The notes beneath the pieces were generated by a model. It worked only from the letters and a program-made list of their open reading frames with translations. It made no database searches and was not told the DNA's origin. Below are positions 1 to 8,620 of a stretch of 32,749 nt of DNA, one piece after another (the stretch's first letter is position 1; each line of letters opens with the position of its first letter). The translations under genes and the position numbers were made by a program. Source of the stretch: Bacteroidales bacterium (GTDB lineage: Bacteria > Bacteroidota > Bacteroidia > Bacteroidales > F082). The DNA is taken from contig JAQVLA010000024.1 of assembly GCA_028704385.1 (NCBI GenBank), positions 1 through 32,749 of the forward strand. Direction: 5' to 3'.

Positions 1-1181
1 TTTATTTGCTGGGTCTTTCGCCGGTGCAAAATATCGATCCTACTCCTTTTGCCTTCACTTTTACGGGGCTGTTTATGTCGATCAGTGTGCTGCGTTATCG
101 CCTGCTCGATCTGATGCCCATTGCCCGCAGGCATGTATTCAGAAGTATGACAGATGGATTGGTTGTGGTTGATGTTCAAAACAGAATTGTAGATGTTAAT
201 CCTGAGGGTGTCAGGATTTTTAATTGGGACAGAATGCCGTATGGTGAACTGGCTGATGAATTATGGAAGGATTATCCTCAGCTTACGGCCCTTTTAAAAG
301 ATCAAAATGCCGAAACGATTGAATTGGAAATCGCAAACCAGCAGGTTTTTCATTATTATTTGGTTTCCAGTTCTGTGATAAAAGAGAGCAAGAAAAGGAT
401 GGTTGGTGTATTGTTGGTAATTCACGACATCACTTTTCGTCATCAGATGCAGGAGGCTATCATACAAAATGAAGAGAAGTTACGCGTGCTAAATGCCGAA
501 AAGGACAAGTTGTTCTCGGTGATTGCCCATGATTTGCGGGGGCCTATGGGAGCTTTCACAGCGTTGACAGAACTTATCCTGCAACAGCCAGGTGATATTT
601 CTGCCGATGAAATGCGCCACCTGATGCATAGTATGAATAAATCAGCCCGCTCTTTGCAGGACTTGCTCGAAAATCTGCTCTATTGGTCGCGTATGCAACG
701 TGATGATGTGCGGATAGAACTGAAAAGCCTGCCTCCTGAACGTTTTGTCAGGGAAGTATTATCCCTGTTTCAGGAATCTGTCAGAAGCAAAGAACTTAAG
801 GTTACCACTTCTCTTAAACCAGTAATGGTGATAGCGGATGAGCAAATGCTGTTGTTTGTGCTGCGCAACCTCATTTCCAATGCGATAAAATTTACGCATC
901 AGGGAGGTGTAATACATATTAAATCAGAGCAATACGATGATGCCTTCGTTAGTATTGTTGTAAAAGATACCGGTATTGGTATGGACAAGACATTGATAAG
1001 CAAGCTGTTTGCTATCGAAGAGAAAGTTGGCAGACCCGGAACAGCAGGCGAACCCAGCTCAGGTCTCGGACTGATTTTGAGTAAGGAGTTTATTACCAGA
1101 CAAAATGGTAAACTTCTGGTCGAAAGTGAGCCCTGCAAAGGAAGTACACTTACTGTTTTGCTGCCTCTTGCAAACGTGTAG
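1..1181 (+). CDS. Sensor histidine kinase, C-terminal part (5' end outside window)
   Basis: This is the C-terminal part of a membrane sensor histidine kinase; the frame is open to the window edge, so the start lies upstream. Numbering from the TTG at position 6, residues 1-40 look like the tail of the N-terminal 7TM histidine-kinase module (ending LLDLMPIARRHVF). A PAS domain follows (about 45-145), then a HisKA helix with phospho-acceptor His175 in SVIAHDLRGP, and a HATPase domain with an N box near Asn292 (ISNAIKF), DTGIG at 321-325 and SGLGL at 352-356. All catalytic motifs look intact. It should autophosphorylate on His175 and pass the phosphate to a response regulator that is not in the window. 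It stops one base before the convergent phosphorylase gene, with no room for a separate terminator. The ligand is unknown. Confidence 0.9.
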   Translation, partial: YLLGLSPVQNIDPTPFAFTFTGLFMSISVLRYRLLDLMPIARRHVFRSMTDGLVVVDVQNRIVDVNPEGVRIFNWDRMPYGELADELWKDYPQLTALLKDQNAETIELEIANQQVFHYYLVSSSVIKESKKRMVGVLLVIHDITFRHQMQEAIIQNEEKLRVLNAEKDKLFSVIAHDLRGPMGAFTALTELILQQPGDISADEMRHLMHSMNKSARSLQDLLENLLYWSRMQRDDVRIELKSLPPERFVREVLSLFQESVRSKELKVTTSLKPVMVIADEQMLLFVLRNLISNAIKFTHQGGVIHIKSEQYDDAFVSIVVKDTGIGMDKTLISKLFAIEEKVGRPGTAGEPSSGLGLILSKEFITRQNGKLLVESEPCKGSTLTVLLPLANV

Positions 1182-2006
1182 TCACTCTTGTTCAAAAAAT
1201 GTATGTATCAACCGAATAAAATTAGCTTCGGCTTTTGCAGCATTTTCAAGCATATCTGACAGCGCCACCGGTTTCAGATTATCCGGATCACAAAGGTCAG
1301 TAACAACAGAGATAGCTGAAACAGGCAGCTTCATATGATTGGCCACAATCACTTCCGGCACAGTTGACATACCCACTACATCGGCGCCGGCCATCCTTAA
1401 AAACCGGTATTCGGCACGTGTTTCAAGGCAGGGACCTATCCAGGCTGCATAAACACCTTGGTGAAGTTTAAGTTCCATCGACTGTGCAATAGTTAATAGT
1501 TTATTATTCATCTTCTGATCATAGGGTTGGCTCATATCCGGAAAGCGCGGGCCAAGTTCATCCAGGTTTTTGCCTGTCAGCGGATTATTGGGCAGGAAAT
1601 TGATGTGGTCATCGAGCAAAACAAGTGAAGCAGGTTCGTATTCAGGATTTAAGCCGCCACTGGCATTGCTGATCAGCAGCCTTTCGATGCCGAGCATCTT
1701 CATCACACGCACAGGAAAAGTGATCTGTTCCATGCTATAGCCTTCATAATAATGAAATCTGCCCTGCATCATCACCACCGGATGCGATGCAATGGTACCA
1801 AACAAAAGCTGCCCGTGATGCCCTTCCACAGTTGCTCTTACAAAATGAGGGATGGACGTATAGGGTATTTTGTGCGTAATATCAGCTATTTTAGATAGAC
1901 CCGAAAGCCCTGTCCCCAGGATGATTCCCGTTTTTACTTGCTGGTCGGTTTGCGAACGAATATAGGCAACAGCTTCTTGTATTTTTTCGATCATTTTTTT
2001 TGCCAT
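1182..2006 (-). CDS. Purine nucleoside phosphorylase (trimeric PNP-I type)
   Basis: It should catalyse phosphorolysis of purine nucleosides to free base and ribose-1-phosphate in cytoplasmic purine salvage. From the ATG at 2006 the protein has 274 residues, normal for trimeric PNPs. Visible motifs are the phosphate loop GTGLSGL (31-37), EGHHGQL (61-67), GRFHYYEGY (82-90), NASGG (114-118), [10 protein letters not shown] (191-200, with the base-binding Glu199) and VGMSTVPEV (211-219). The usual Asn of the ITN base-recognition motif is Asp237 here (SVVTDLCD), as in methylthioadenosine phosphorylase, so substrate range is uncertain. The start at 2006 (MAKKMIEK) is preferred; 1994 (MIEK) is possible, and an upstream ATG at 2036 adds residues unlike the family. 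It is convergent with the kinase and divergent from msrB. Confidence 0.88.
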   Translation of the reverse strand: MAKKMIEKIQEAVAYIRSQTDQQVKTGIILGTGLSGLSKIADITHKIPYTSIPHFVRATVEGHHGQLLFGTIASHPVVMMQGRFHYYEGYSMEQITFPVRVMKMLGIERLLISNASGGLNPEYEPASLVLLDDHINFLPNNPLTGKNLDELGPRFPDMSQPYDQKMNNKLLTIAQSMELKLHQGVYAAWIGPCLETRAEYRFLRMAGADVVGMSTVPEVIVANHMKLPVSAISVVTDLCDPDNLKPVALSDMLENAAKAEANFIRLIHTFFEQE

Positions 2007-2090
2007 AAAAGTAGTGAAATTAAGGCTAAGGTACAATCAGCCGTAAACAAAATACAAATTCGGATTGTTATTTGGAAAAGTAAAAGAAAG

Positions 2091-2603
2091 ATGTCAAAAA
2101 GCAGATTATTAGTTCTTATGATGCTTTTGTTGGCTTTTGATTTCACAGTCAGGAGTCAGCAAAATGATTCGTCCTATCAAATACCTCTTAGCGAAATGAA
2201 GCAAATAAATATTCAGAAATCAGAAGCGGAATGGCTCGAAGAGCTTGGCCCTGAAAAATATAGGATTTTAAGACAGTGCAGCACCGAGCCACCTTTCACT
2301 GGTAAATATTATAATCACAAAGAAGATGGCACTTATGTGTGTGCCGGCTGTGGTGCCCAGCTCTTCGATTCAGACACAAAATACGAATCCGGTTCGGGCT
2401 GGCCCAGTTTTTTTGCCGCCATTGGAAAAGACAAAATCAGGGAAGTGCTTGATACCAGTTATGGGATGATGCGTACAGAAATAAAATGTGCCAAATGCGA
2501 TGGCCATCTCGGGCATGTGTTCACTGACGGTCCGCCACCAACCGGTTTGAGGTATTGCGTAAATTCTGCATCAATGGATTTTGTGCCTGCCAAAGCAAAA
2601 TGA
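2091..2603 (+). CDS. msrB: Peptide-methionine (R)-S-oxide reductase MsrB, exported
   Basis: MsrB reduces methionine-R-sulfoxide in proteins back to methionine. The start at 2091 gives 170 residues with a signal peptide (hydrophobic [11 protein letters not shown], likely cut after VRS), so the enzyme probably acts outside the cytoplasm; there is no lipobox. The core carries two zinc CxxC pairs (CAGC and CAKC), the family signature [18 protein letters not shown], and the catalytic cysteine in [11 protein letters not shown]. The reading frame is open farther upstream, but that part overlaps the divergent phosphorylase gene and does not look like protein of this family. It stands alone, divergent from the phosphorylase and convergent with the small secreted protein at 2605, one base away. 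No MsrA domain is fused. Confidence 0.93.
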   Translation: MSKSRLLVLMMLLLAFDFTVRSQQNDSSYQIPLSEMKQINIQKSEAEWLEELGPEKYRILRQCSTEPPFTGKYYNHKEDGTYVCAGCGAQLFDSDTKYESGSGWPSFFAAIGKDKIREVLDTSYGMMRTEIKCAKCDGHLGHVFTDGPPPTGLRYCVNSASMDFVPAKAK

Positions 2604-2604
2604 T

Positions 2605-3051
2605 TCATTCAAAATACGGGCTCAAAAGCAACAGGCTCGATTGCAAAGCATTCAGCACCTGTTTTTGTTCGTCTGGCACGCAAAAAAGTTGTGCGCTTCG
2701 GTAAGTTTTTCTTTTGTTTTTGGAATTTGTCAAAGTAAAACAGGTCTGATTTCCTTTGCATCTGGCTTCGAGACAAGATAAATTATCAGCTTCGGCTTGT
2801 ATTTGAGTTGATTTCCAGTCCACTCCATCATATTGATAACTTAGCGTGAACTTTGAAGTTGAATCCCATTCGCGTATATTGCCTTGCAAACCAAAACTGC
2901 ATCCGATGCCGCTTCCGGCTTTATATTGCTTGTTAAAAAGATCTGTGATATTGTTTATCAGTGCAATCTTTTCGAACAGTTGTTTGTCTTGGTGCGCCCT
3001 TGCTTCAGCAAACCAAACCAGACAGATAACAACAAGCGTGATTAATTTCAT
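2605..3051 (-). CDS. Small secreted protein of unknown function, coupled to AGCS symporter
   Basis: I do not recognise this 148-residue protein. It begins with a clear signal peptide (hydrophobic core LITLVVICLVWF, likely cut after EARA), so the mature part of about 128 residues is probably periplasmic. The mature region has five cysteines (GCSF, SCLEARC, TCF, FCVP), which could form disulfides, and no membrane segment. Its ATG overlaps the stop of the upstream symporter gene by four bases (ATGA), a strong sign of translational coupling and of a shared operon with the two AGCS transporters. A role as a periplasmic partner of the transporter is only an inference from position. It is convergent with msrB. 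Confidence 0.75.
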   Translation of the reverse strand: MKLITLVVICLVWFAEARAHQDKQLFEKIALINNITDLFNKQYKAGSGIGCSFGLQGNIREWDSTSKFTLSYQYDGVDWKSTQIQAEADNLSCLEARCKGNQTCFTLTNSKNKRKTYRSAQLFCVPDEQKQVLNALQSSLLLLSPYFE

Positions 3052-4658
3052 GCCGTTCCCGATTTGTGTTTTTTCCAGTAGGATGCCAGATCCTTTTTCA
3101 CTTCAGGTGCCAGGATAAAAAGACCCAACAGGTTAGGGAATGCCATACAAAGCACCATCATATCCGAGAAGTCCATCACCGGACCCAGGCTGGCTGCGCT
3201 GCCAATAATAATACAAAGCAAAAAGAAACTGTTGAACAGCATTCCTGCAGGCTTGCGCGAACCAAAATAGCGTTGGCTGATGCCGCCAAACAGAAAATCA
3301 AAGCCTTTCAGTCCGTAGTACGACCAGGAAATCATGGTGCTAAAGGCAAAGAGCGTAACGGCACCCAACAGTACAAAAGGAAACCATGAAATAACCGAAC
3401 CGTATGCTGCTGAGGTTAAACTAACACCCTGTATGCCACTGGTGTCTTCGTACACTCCCGAAAAAATGATTACCAATGCCGTCATGGTACAAATGATAAC
3501 AGTATCCACAAAAGGTTCGAGTAAAGCCACGATACCTTCGCTTACCGGCTGATCTGTTTTGGCAGCAGCATGTGCGATGGAAGCAGAGCCCACACCGGCC
3601 TCATTGGAAAAGGCACCCCGCTGAAACCCAAAGATCAACACCCCGATCACACCTCCCTTCATGGCTTCGGCATCAAAAGCTCCGTTCCAGATCAATTGCA
3701 ATGCATGTCCGGTTTGATCAAAGTGCATGGCAATAATAATGAGTGAAGCAGCCACATAAAGCACAGCCATAAAAGGCACAATCCGTGAAGTAACACTGGC
3801 AATACTTTTTATCCCACCAATAATCACCAGTCCAACAAAAAAGGCCATCAGCAGGCCATACCAAAAACCATAGTTCGCTAAAGCCGGAAAAAATATTGTG
3901 AGCTGCTCGAAAGCCTGATTCGCCTGAAGCATATTGCCTCCTCCCACAGATCCACCGATGGCCATCACCGAAAAAGTTACTGCCAGTACGATTCCCAATG
4001 GCATCAGTCCTTTGCGTGAAAGGCCGTTTTTTAAATAATACATGGCACCTCCCGACACCTCACCCTTATGATTGATGATACGGTACTTTAATCCAAGTGT
4101 GCATTCGGCAAATTTAAGCGACATACCCAACAATCCGGCCATGATCATCCAGATGGTAGCTCCAGGCCCTCCAATGGAGATGGCAACGGCTACACCAGCA
4201 ATATTTCCCATACCTACCGTGGCTGACAAGGCAGTTGTTAAAGCTTGAAAATGAGATACTTCTCCCTTAGAGGTCTTTTTGTCGTATTTGCCACTCACCA
4301 GCCCGAGGGCATGTCGGAAACCTCTTAAATTAATGAATCTGAGATAAAAAGTGAAAAACAATCCTCCAGCCATCAGCCACACCACAATCAGCTTTAATGG
4401 GGCTTTTACGGGAGAACCGTTTTCATCCAAAATCACCTGGCCATTCTCATCATAAACCTTTGGGTCGTACAAACCTATGGCTGCAAAAGGATCCCAGAAT
4501 AAGGCTGCGGCCAGTTGATCAACAAAAGGAGTAAAGGCCTGATTAATTTTTGAAGAAATGGTCATTGCTGAATCTGCTTCAACTACTTTTTGTATTGTGT
4601 CTGCCTTGATTTGTAAAACCAAAAAGACAAAAAATAAAAGCAGAAACAGCCTCTTCAT
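3048..4658 (-). CDS. Sodium:alanine/glycine symporter (AGCS family) with N-terminal extension
   Basis: A member of the amino acid/cation symporter (AGCS) family, importing alanine or glycine with sodium across the inner membrane. The 536 residues contain the family core: the segment HFQALTTALSATVGMGNIAGVA near 137-158, GGPGATIWM, FKAECTLG-like FAECTLGLKYR, and FQRGAFSNEAGVGSASIAHAA. About ten membrane segments can be seen. Unusually it has an N-terminal signal-like segment (residues 1-19) and an extra region of about 70 residues, including the short repeat DENGQVILDENG, before the first core helix; its paralogue next door lacks this. It starts two bases after the stop of that paralogue and overlaps the small secreted protein by four bases. 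The exact substrate cannot be read from sequence. Confidence 0.9.
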   Translation of the reverse strand: MKRLFLLLFFVFLVLQIKADTIQKVVEADSAMTISSKINQAFTPFVDQLAAALFWDPFAAIGLYDPKVYDENGQVILDENGSPVKAPLKLIVVWLMAGGLFFTFYLRFINLRGFRHALGLVSGKYDKKTSKGEVSHFQALTTALSATVGMGNIAGVAVAISIGGPGATIWMIMAGLLGMSLKFAECTLGLKYRIINHKGEVSGGAMYYLKNGLSRKGLMPLGIVLAVTFSVMAIGGSVGGGNMLQANQAFEQLTIFFPALANYGFWYGLLMAFFVGLVIIGGIKSIASVTSRIVPFMAVLYVAASLIIIAMHFDQTGHALQLIWNGAFDAEAMKGGVIGVLIFGFQRGAFSNEAGVGSASIAHAAAKTDQPVSEGIVALLEPFVDTVIICTMTALVIIFSGVYEDTSGIQGVSLTSAAYGSVISWFPFVLLGAVTLFAFSTMISWSYYGLKGFDFLFGGISQRYFGSRKPAGMLFNSFFLLCIIIGSAASLGPVMDFSDMMVLCMAFPNLLGLFILAPEVKKDLASYWKKHKSGTA

Positions 4659-4659
4659 T

Positions 4660-6063
4660 TTACTTGGGTTGATTCTTCAGGTTTTCCATATGTTTAAAAT
4701 AACGTTTTGTTTCATTTACGACCACCGGTGATAGCAGCAGTAGTGCAATCAGGTTGGGGATGGTCATAAAGGTGATCACCATATCCACAAAATGCCATAC
4801 GATATCCAGTCCCCATACGGAACCAAAAAACACAAAAAGACCATAAAGATAGAGGTAAGGTTTCACGGCATTTTCACCGATCAGGTAGATGGCAGCTCTT
4901 GAACCATAATACGACCAACTGATGATGGTGCTAAATGCAAACAACAAAAGACTAAAAGCAATGATATGTCCGCCAAACCCATCAATTCCAAAGCGATGTA
5001 AACCTGTATTCATGGCTTCTACGGTCATTCCAACTCCCATAGTTTCCAGTTTCCAGGCATCAGTAACAATGATCATCAGGGCTGTCATGGTACAAATCAC
5101 AATGGTATCAATCATGGGTTCCAAAAGGGCAACAATACCTTCACGAGCCGGATATTTGGTACGCGCAGCTGCATGAGCAATAGGTGCCGAACCCTGACCA
5201 GCTTCGTTTGAGAACAGGCCCCGACGCACGCCCCATATCAGGGTCATGATAAAGGTGCTTCCCACAAATCCCCCTGCTGCAGCGGTGCCTGTGAATGCAT
5301 CTCTGAAAATGAGTGCAAAAGCTGAAGGAATATGATCATACATTCCAAAAATTACAGCCAGAGTGGCCAAAATATAGATGGCAGCCATAAAGGGAACCAG
5401 ACGGGAAGTTACATCTGCAATTCGTTTGATACCACCAATTACCACAAGCAAAACCAAAAAGGTAATCACTGCACCTGATATCCAGTTAGGGATGGCATAG
5501 CTGGTAAGCATCGCATCTGCCATTGAATTAGACTGTGCCATATTGCCGGTTCCCAGGGAGCATAAAATGGTGGCGATAGCAAAAACAACTGCAAGCACTT
5601 TGGCCCATTTGCCTAGTTTGTCCTTTAAACCATATTCCATATAATACATCGGCCCGCCTGAAACGGTGCCATCACTATTGAATTTGCGGTATTTCTGTGC
5701 TAGCGTTACTTCACTGTATTTAAGCATCATACCTAAAAAACCTGTAACCCAAATCCAAAAAACAGCTCCCGGCCCACCCAAATAAATGGCCAGTGCAACA
5801 CCAACAATATTTCCTGTGCCAACGGTAGCTGATAATGCCGTTGTGAGTGCTTTAAAATGATTCACATCACCCTCAGCTTCCTTGCTGTCGTATTTTCCAC
5901 GAATAACATTCACAGCATGTCCAATCTTAGTGATATTTATAAATCTGAGTTTGAAGGCGAAATAGATGCCAGTTGGGATGAGCATCAATAAAATCAGGTA
6001 GCCGCCTACATAATTATTATAAGCCTGAATTGCGGAATCAATAGCAGCGAGGAAATTATTCAT
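4660..6063 (-). CDS. Sodium:alanine/glycine symporter (AGCS family), first copy
   Basis: First gene of a three-gene operon on the minus strand. The 467-residue protein is a canonical AGCS sodium/amino-acid symporter: it has the conserved stretch ALTTALSATVGTGNIVGVA, GGPGAVFWIW, the YRKFNSDGTVSGGPMYYM loop and GVRRGLFSNEAGQGSAPIAHAA, with about ten membrane helices. It lacks the N-terminal extension seen in the next gene. The two proteins are clearly paralogous along their whole core, so this is a tandem duplication, old enough for substantial divergence and possibly for different substrates. The stop is one base short of the next gene's ATG. The 180-base upstream gap holds a perfect 7-base inverted repeat (6137-6153) that could be an operator. 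Confidence 0.9.
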   Translation of the reverse strand: MNNFLAAIDSAIQAYNNYVGGYLILLMLIPTGIYFAFKLRFINITKIGHAVNVIRGKYDSKEAEGDVNHFKALTTALSATVGTGNIVGVALAIYLGGPGAVFWIWVTGFLGMMLKYSEVTLAQKYRKFNSDGTVSGGPMYYMEYGLKDKLGKWAKVLAVVFAIATILCSLGTGNMAQSNSMADAMLTSYAIPNWISGAVITFLVLLVVIGGIKRIADVTSRLVPFMAAIYILATLAVIFGMYDHIPSAFALIFRDAFTGTAAAGGFVGSTFIMTLIWGVRRGLFSNEAGQGSAPIAHAAARTKYPAREGIVALLEPMIDTIVICTMTALMIIVTDAWKLETMGVGMTVEAMNTGLHRFGIDGFGGHIIAFSLLLFAFSTIISWSYYGSRAAIYLIGENAVKPYLYLYGLFVFFGSVWGLDIVWHFVDMVITFMTIPNLIALLLLSPVVVNETKRYFKHMENLKNQPK

Positions 6064-6136
6064 AAAGGTGGTTTTTGGGGTTCAGTATTTAGCAAAATTG
6101 TAATCTAAACTCAGGAAAAGCTACATTTGAAGCGGA

Positions 6137-6153
6137 CAAATTTTAGAAATTTG
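6137..6153. promoter_or_regulatory. Perfect inverted repeat upstream of the AGCS operon
   Basis: The sequence CAAATTT-TAG-AAATTTG is a perfect inverted repeat with 7-base arms, lying 74 bases upstream of the first AGCS start codon. It is too short and AT-rich to be a terminator of the preceding DUF2851 gene and has no T-run. It could bind a dimeric regulator, but in AT-rich intergenic DNA such a repeat can arise by chance. Confidence 0.3.
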
Positions 6154-6244
6154 TTTGCCATTCACAAATAAAAGTTTCAAGAACTGGCTGTAATCCTGAT
6201 TAATATGCACAAAATCAAATGCATAATGGATTATATTTAATTTT

Positions 6245-7516
6245 TTAAACATCACGCAACAAAACATGTCCAACCCTACATTCAAGGCAGCGTCTTGGCT
6301 TGCAATAGGACTGATGCAAAAAAATCAAAGCCTGCGAATGCAAGGCATTGTTTACTTTTAGACCTGCCTGCTCAAATTTTCGGATAAGGTTATTATTTTC
6401 AGCATCCAGTGCTTCCAGAAGCATCAGGGCCTTATCCTGCATTGCCTGGTCCTGATGGGATTTGCCAAAGGCAAAGAGGGTTTGAACTACCGTATTAATT
6501 AGTAAGATATGGATCGCATTTTTGCCAAGTTTTTTTGGTTTACCGGCTGAGGGCTTATCAAACTGAAAATGATTTGTCCAATAATCTGATGCTTCAACAC
6601 TGAAATGAGCAACAATTTCATCCGTAGTTTTGGCATAACGGATATTTGAAAACAACTGGCCGTTTTTGTATAACAATGCGGCAAGCTGACTCAGTCGGAT
6701 CGTTGGGAAGTTAGCTGGCCGCATTCGCATAAAACGCCATTCCTGTGCCTGCATCTGCGACAAATCGTATTTATGACTCAAAAACTGAAATTCTTTTTTC
6801 AGATTCACAGGATATTCATCCTCAAAATCTTTGTTTAGCAGTCCGGCTGTCCCATATAACAAAGCCTCAAGCTGAAAAAGATTGTCTCGATGTCTGAGTA
6901 AAACAGATAGCGGTAAAATTTTCCCTAAGCGTTCGAAAGGAGCTTGATTTACCTTAAAACCAAAATTGCTAAGCAAGAGCTGATAAAAGCTCACCTCCCA
7001 GTCGTTATTGTTTTGAGTCAGCAAATCAGAAATGATGGCTGTTTTATGTTCCAGGCGTTCGGCGATCATCCTGTCGAGCCACGACAGCCAGGTGAACCAT
7101 TGTACCTCATGCAGTTGATTTTCGCAGGCTATCCACTGTTTGCTATCCACAAACTTTCGGTATTTGAGTAAAATCTCTGAAGGATATTTGTCTTTTATTT
7201 CCAAAGTTTGCAGGGGTTTTCGCTGGCTGTCGTAAACGGTTTTATCGTTTTTATAAACCACATGTAAAATCACATTTTCGTATGCCTTGTCCTGATCGTG
7301 ATGATGCTTGTACCAGTCGGAAGCCAGAGTGTGTATTTCAACATTTCCGGCCCAGATGGTTTCACCGATTTTTATTCGGGCATTAAGAAAATCGGGGCCG
7401 GCATTTGCGTTACGATGGCCGGGATGTAGAATTTGTATGGATTCATTTTCGGTGGTTTGCAATCCGGGTTTGAGTAGTTTGTTTTCCCAGAGGTAATGGA
7501 TAAAAAACTCATTCAT
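6245..7516 (-). CDS. DUF2851 family protein
   Basis: A full-length 423-residue member of the DUF2851 family, common in Bacteroidota and of unknown function. The N-terminal region carries the family signature: HPGHRNANAGPDFLNARI (about 31-48), GNVEIHTLASDWYKHHHDQD (about 57-76), then YENVILHVVYKND. The many invariant charged and histidine residues in this half suggest an enzymatic core; the C-terminal half is helical and ends in a cysteine-bearing segment (CKPRRCLEC). There is no signal peptide or membrane segment, so it is cytoplasmic. It is transcribed alone, 181 bases upstream of the AGCS operon on the same strand. I cannot assign a reaction. Confidence 0.85.
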   Translation of the reverse strand: MNEFFIHYLWENKLLKPGLQTTENESIQILHPGHRNANAGPDFLNARIKIGETIWAGNVEIHTLASDWYKHHHDQDKAYENVILHVVYKNDKTVYDSQRKPLQTLEIKDKYPSEILLKYRKFVDSKQWIACENQLHEVQWFTWLSWLDRMIAERLEHKTAIISDLLTQNNNDWEVSFYQLLLSNFGFKVNQAPFERLGKILPLSVLLRHRDNLFQLEALLYGTAGLLNKDFEDEYPVNLKKEFQFLSHKYDLSQMQAQEWRFMRMRPANFPTIRLSQLAALLYKNGQLFSNIRYAKTTDEIVAHFSVEASDYWTNHFQFDKPSAGKPKKLGKNAIHILLINTVVQTLFAFGKSHQDQAMQDKALMLLEALDAENNNLIRKFEQAGLKVNNALHSQALIFLHQSYCKPRRCLECRVGHVLLRDV

Positions 7517-7698
7517 AATTACTTATAAATATTATAGCCTGACACATAGTAATGCTGGTTATTTTTTTTGACGTGCTAAGGTAAAAAAATACTGACTATT
7601 TTCAATTTTGGAATATTATAAAAGCAGTTTTAAATTGCACATAAACAAAATGTTAATATCAAATCAACCTGGTTTACTCTATTTTATCCGGGCATTTC

Positions 7699-7730
7699 TT
7701 GCGGTGGCACCATTAAAATTTGTACTTTTG
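7699..7730 (+). promoter_or_regulatory. Predicted Bacteroidota-type promoter for the zapB-like/zapA genes
   Basis: TACTTTTG at 7723-7730 matches the Bacteroidota -7 consensus TAnnTTTG exactly, and TTG at 7699-7701 stands 21 bases upstream as a -33 element. Transcription would begin near 7737, about 20 bases before the ATG at 7757. Spacing and distance fit known promoters of the group. Confidence 0.6.
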
Positions 7731-7756
7731 TACTTAGATCTAAAACCAGAATTGCG

Positions 7757-8047
7757 ATGGCTGAAACCAGTGTGCTTCTTGCCGGTATCGAACTTAAGAT
7801 ACAACAGTTGATAGCGCGCAATAAAGAGTTAAGCAAAAAGGTTGCAGATCTGACTGACGAAAACGAAGCCTTGAAGTCTGAATTGGCGGAGCTTCAACAA
7901 TCGCACAGTCAATTAACAGATCAAATAAATAAAAAAATTATTGTAAACGCGCTCGGAAACGAGAAGGAAGTAGAAGAAGGACGAAAGCTCATACAAGGGC
8001 TGATGCGGGAAATAGACTATTGTGTTGCATTATTGAACAAAGGATAG
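7757..8047 (+). CDS. Small coiled-coil protein, ZapB-like
   Basis: A 96-residue protein dominated by an N-terminal coiled coil (about residues 8-65, rich in Leu, Glu, Lys and Gln with heptad-like spacing), followed by a short conserved-looking tail (EGRKLIQGLMREIDYCVALLNKG). It has no signal peptide or membrane segment. It sits 15 bases upstream of zapA in the same direction and shares its promoter, an arrangement that suggests a partner in cell division like ZapB, which is also a small coiled coil that works with ZapA at the Z ring. The assignment rests on context and coiled-coil character, not on recognisable sequence identity to enterobacterial ZapB. Confidence 0.7.
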   Translation: MAETSVLLAGIELKIQQLIARNKELSKKVADLTDENEALKSELAELQQSHSQLTDQINKKIIVNALGNEKEVEEGRKLIQGLMREIDYCVALLNKG

Positions 8048-8062
8048 CGAACAGCGAGAAAT

Positions 8063-8353
8063 ATGAATGAAATTACGATCAATATCATCATTGCAGAACG
8101 AACCTACAAATTGCGGATACAGGCAGAGGAGGAAGAACGGGTTCGTAAGGCTGCTGCACAGATAAATGATCGGATAAAGGCTTATGCCAACGCTTATGCC
8201 TTCAAAGATCATCAGGATCTGCTGGCTATGACAGTACTTCAACTGGCCACTTCAGAAGCAGTATTGAAGGATGAGCTTGCTTTTAGTAATAACCGTCTGG
8301 ATGAGAAGTTGTATCAGCTGGACGCGCTGTTAACAGACCATTTGACATTGTAA
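8063..8353 (+). CDS. zapA: Cell division protein ZapA
   Basis: ZapA binds FtsZ and bundles its protofilaments at the division site. The 96-residue protein has the family pattern: an N-terminal strand pair (ITINIIIAERTYKLRIQ) followed by EEERVRKAAAQINDRIKAY and a long C-terminal helix with HQDLLAMTVLQLATSEAVL, which forms the tetramerising coiled coil. Length is normal for ZapA. It follows the ZapB-like gene by 15 bases and is followed by the 6S RNA candidate and rny, a neighbourhood I associate with Bacteroidota genomes. The start at 8063 is the only reasonable one. Confidence 0.88.
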   Translation: MNEITINIIIAERTYKLRIQAEEEERVRKAAAQINDRIKAYANAYAFKDHQDLLAMTVLQLATSEAVLKDELAFSNNRLDEKLYQLDALLTDHLTL

Positions 8354-8382
8354 TATGGCAACATTCGTTCTTTGAAGATATT

Positions 8383-8577
8383 TGCCCGCTTAATTCAAAC
8401 CGTGATTGTAAACTCAACATTACCATCATAAGGGTTTGCTCATCGATCACAAAAACAGGCCTCACTCCTTAGGGAGTTTTGCTTCGGCAAAACAGTGGAA
8501 GTTTGCGCGGTCAGGCTGCCCTAAACGTGTCTGAGAGGGGTTTACCAACTCCTTTGAATTAAGTCGGGCATTTTTTT
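8383..8577 (+). ncRNA. ssrS: 6S RNA (ssrS) candidate between zapA and rny
   Basis: The gap between zapA and rny holds a long rod-like RNA. The closing stem pairs 8383-8399 with 8553-8570 (17 pairs, one bulged T), and a run of seven T follows at once, so the same helix can act as an intrinsic terminator. Inside, 8408-8415 pairs with 8538-8545, short pairs such as 8431-8434 with 8519-8522 can continue the rod, and the tip is a perfect 7-pair hairpin with a UUCG loop (8476-8493). A long imperfect rod of about 185 nucleotides closed at its ends is the shape of 6S RNA, which binds housekeeping RNA polymerase. In E. coli ssrS is also next to zapA. The exact 5' end is uncertain; a near match to the -7 element (GATATTTG, 8377-8384) overlaps the stem start. 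Confidence 0.75.
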
Positions 8578-8620
8578 ATTCCTGTTCCTTTTATTTCGGG
8601 CTATTGAAAAGCTATTAACT

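Noticed and set aside
7608-7811. A 67-residue open frame overlapping the zapB-like gene start
   Set aside because: It overlaps the predicted promoter and the coiled-coil gene in another frame and has no recognisable family.
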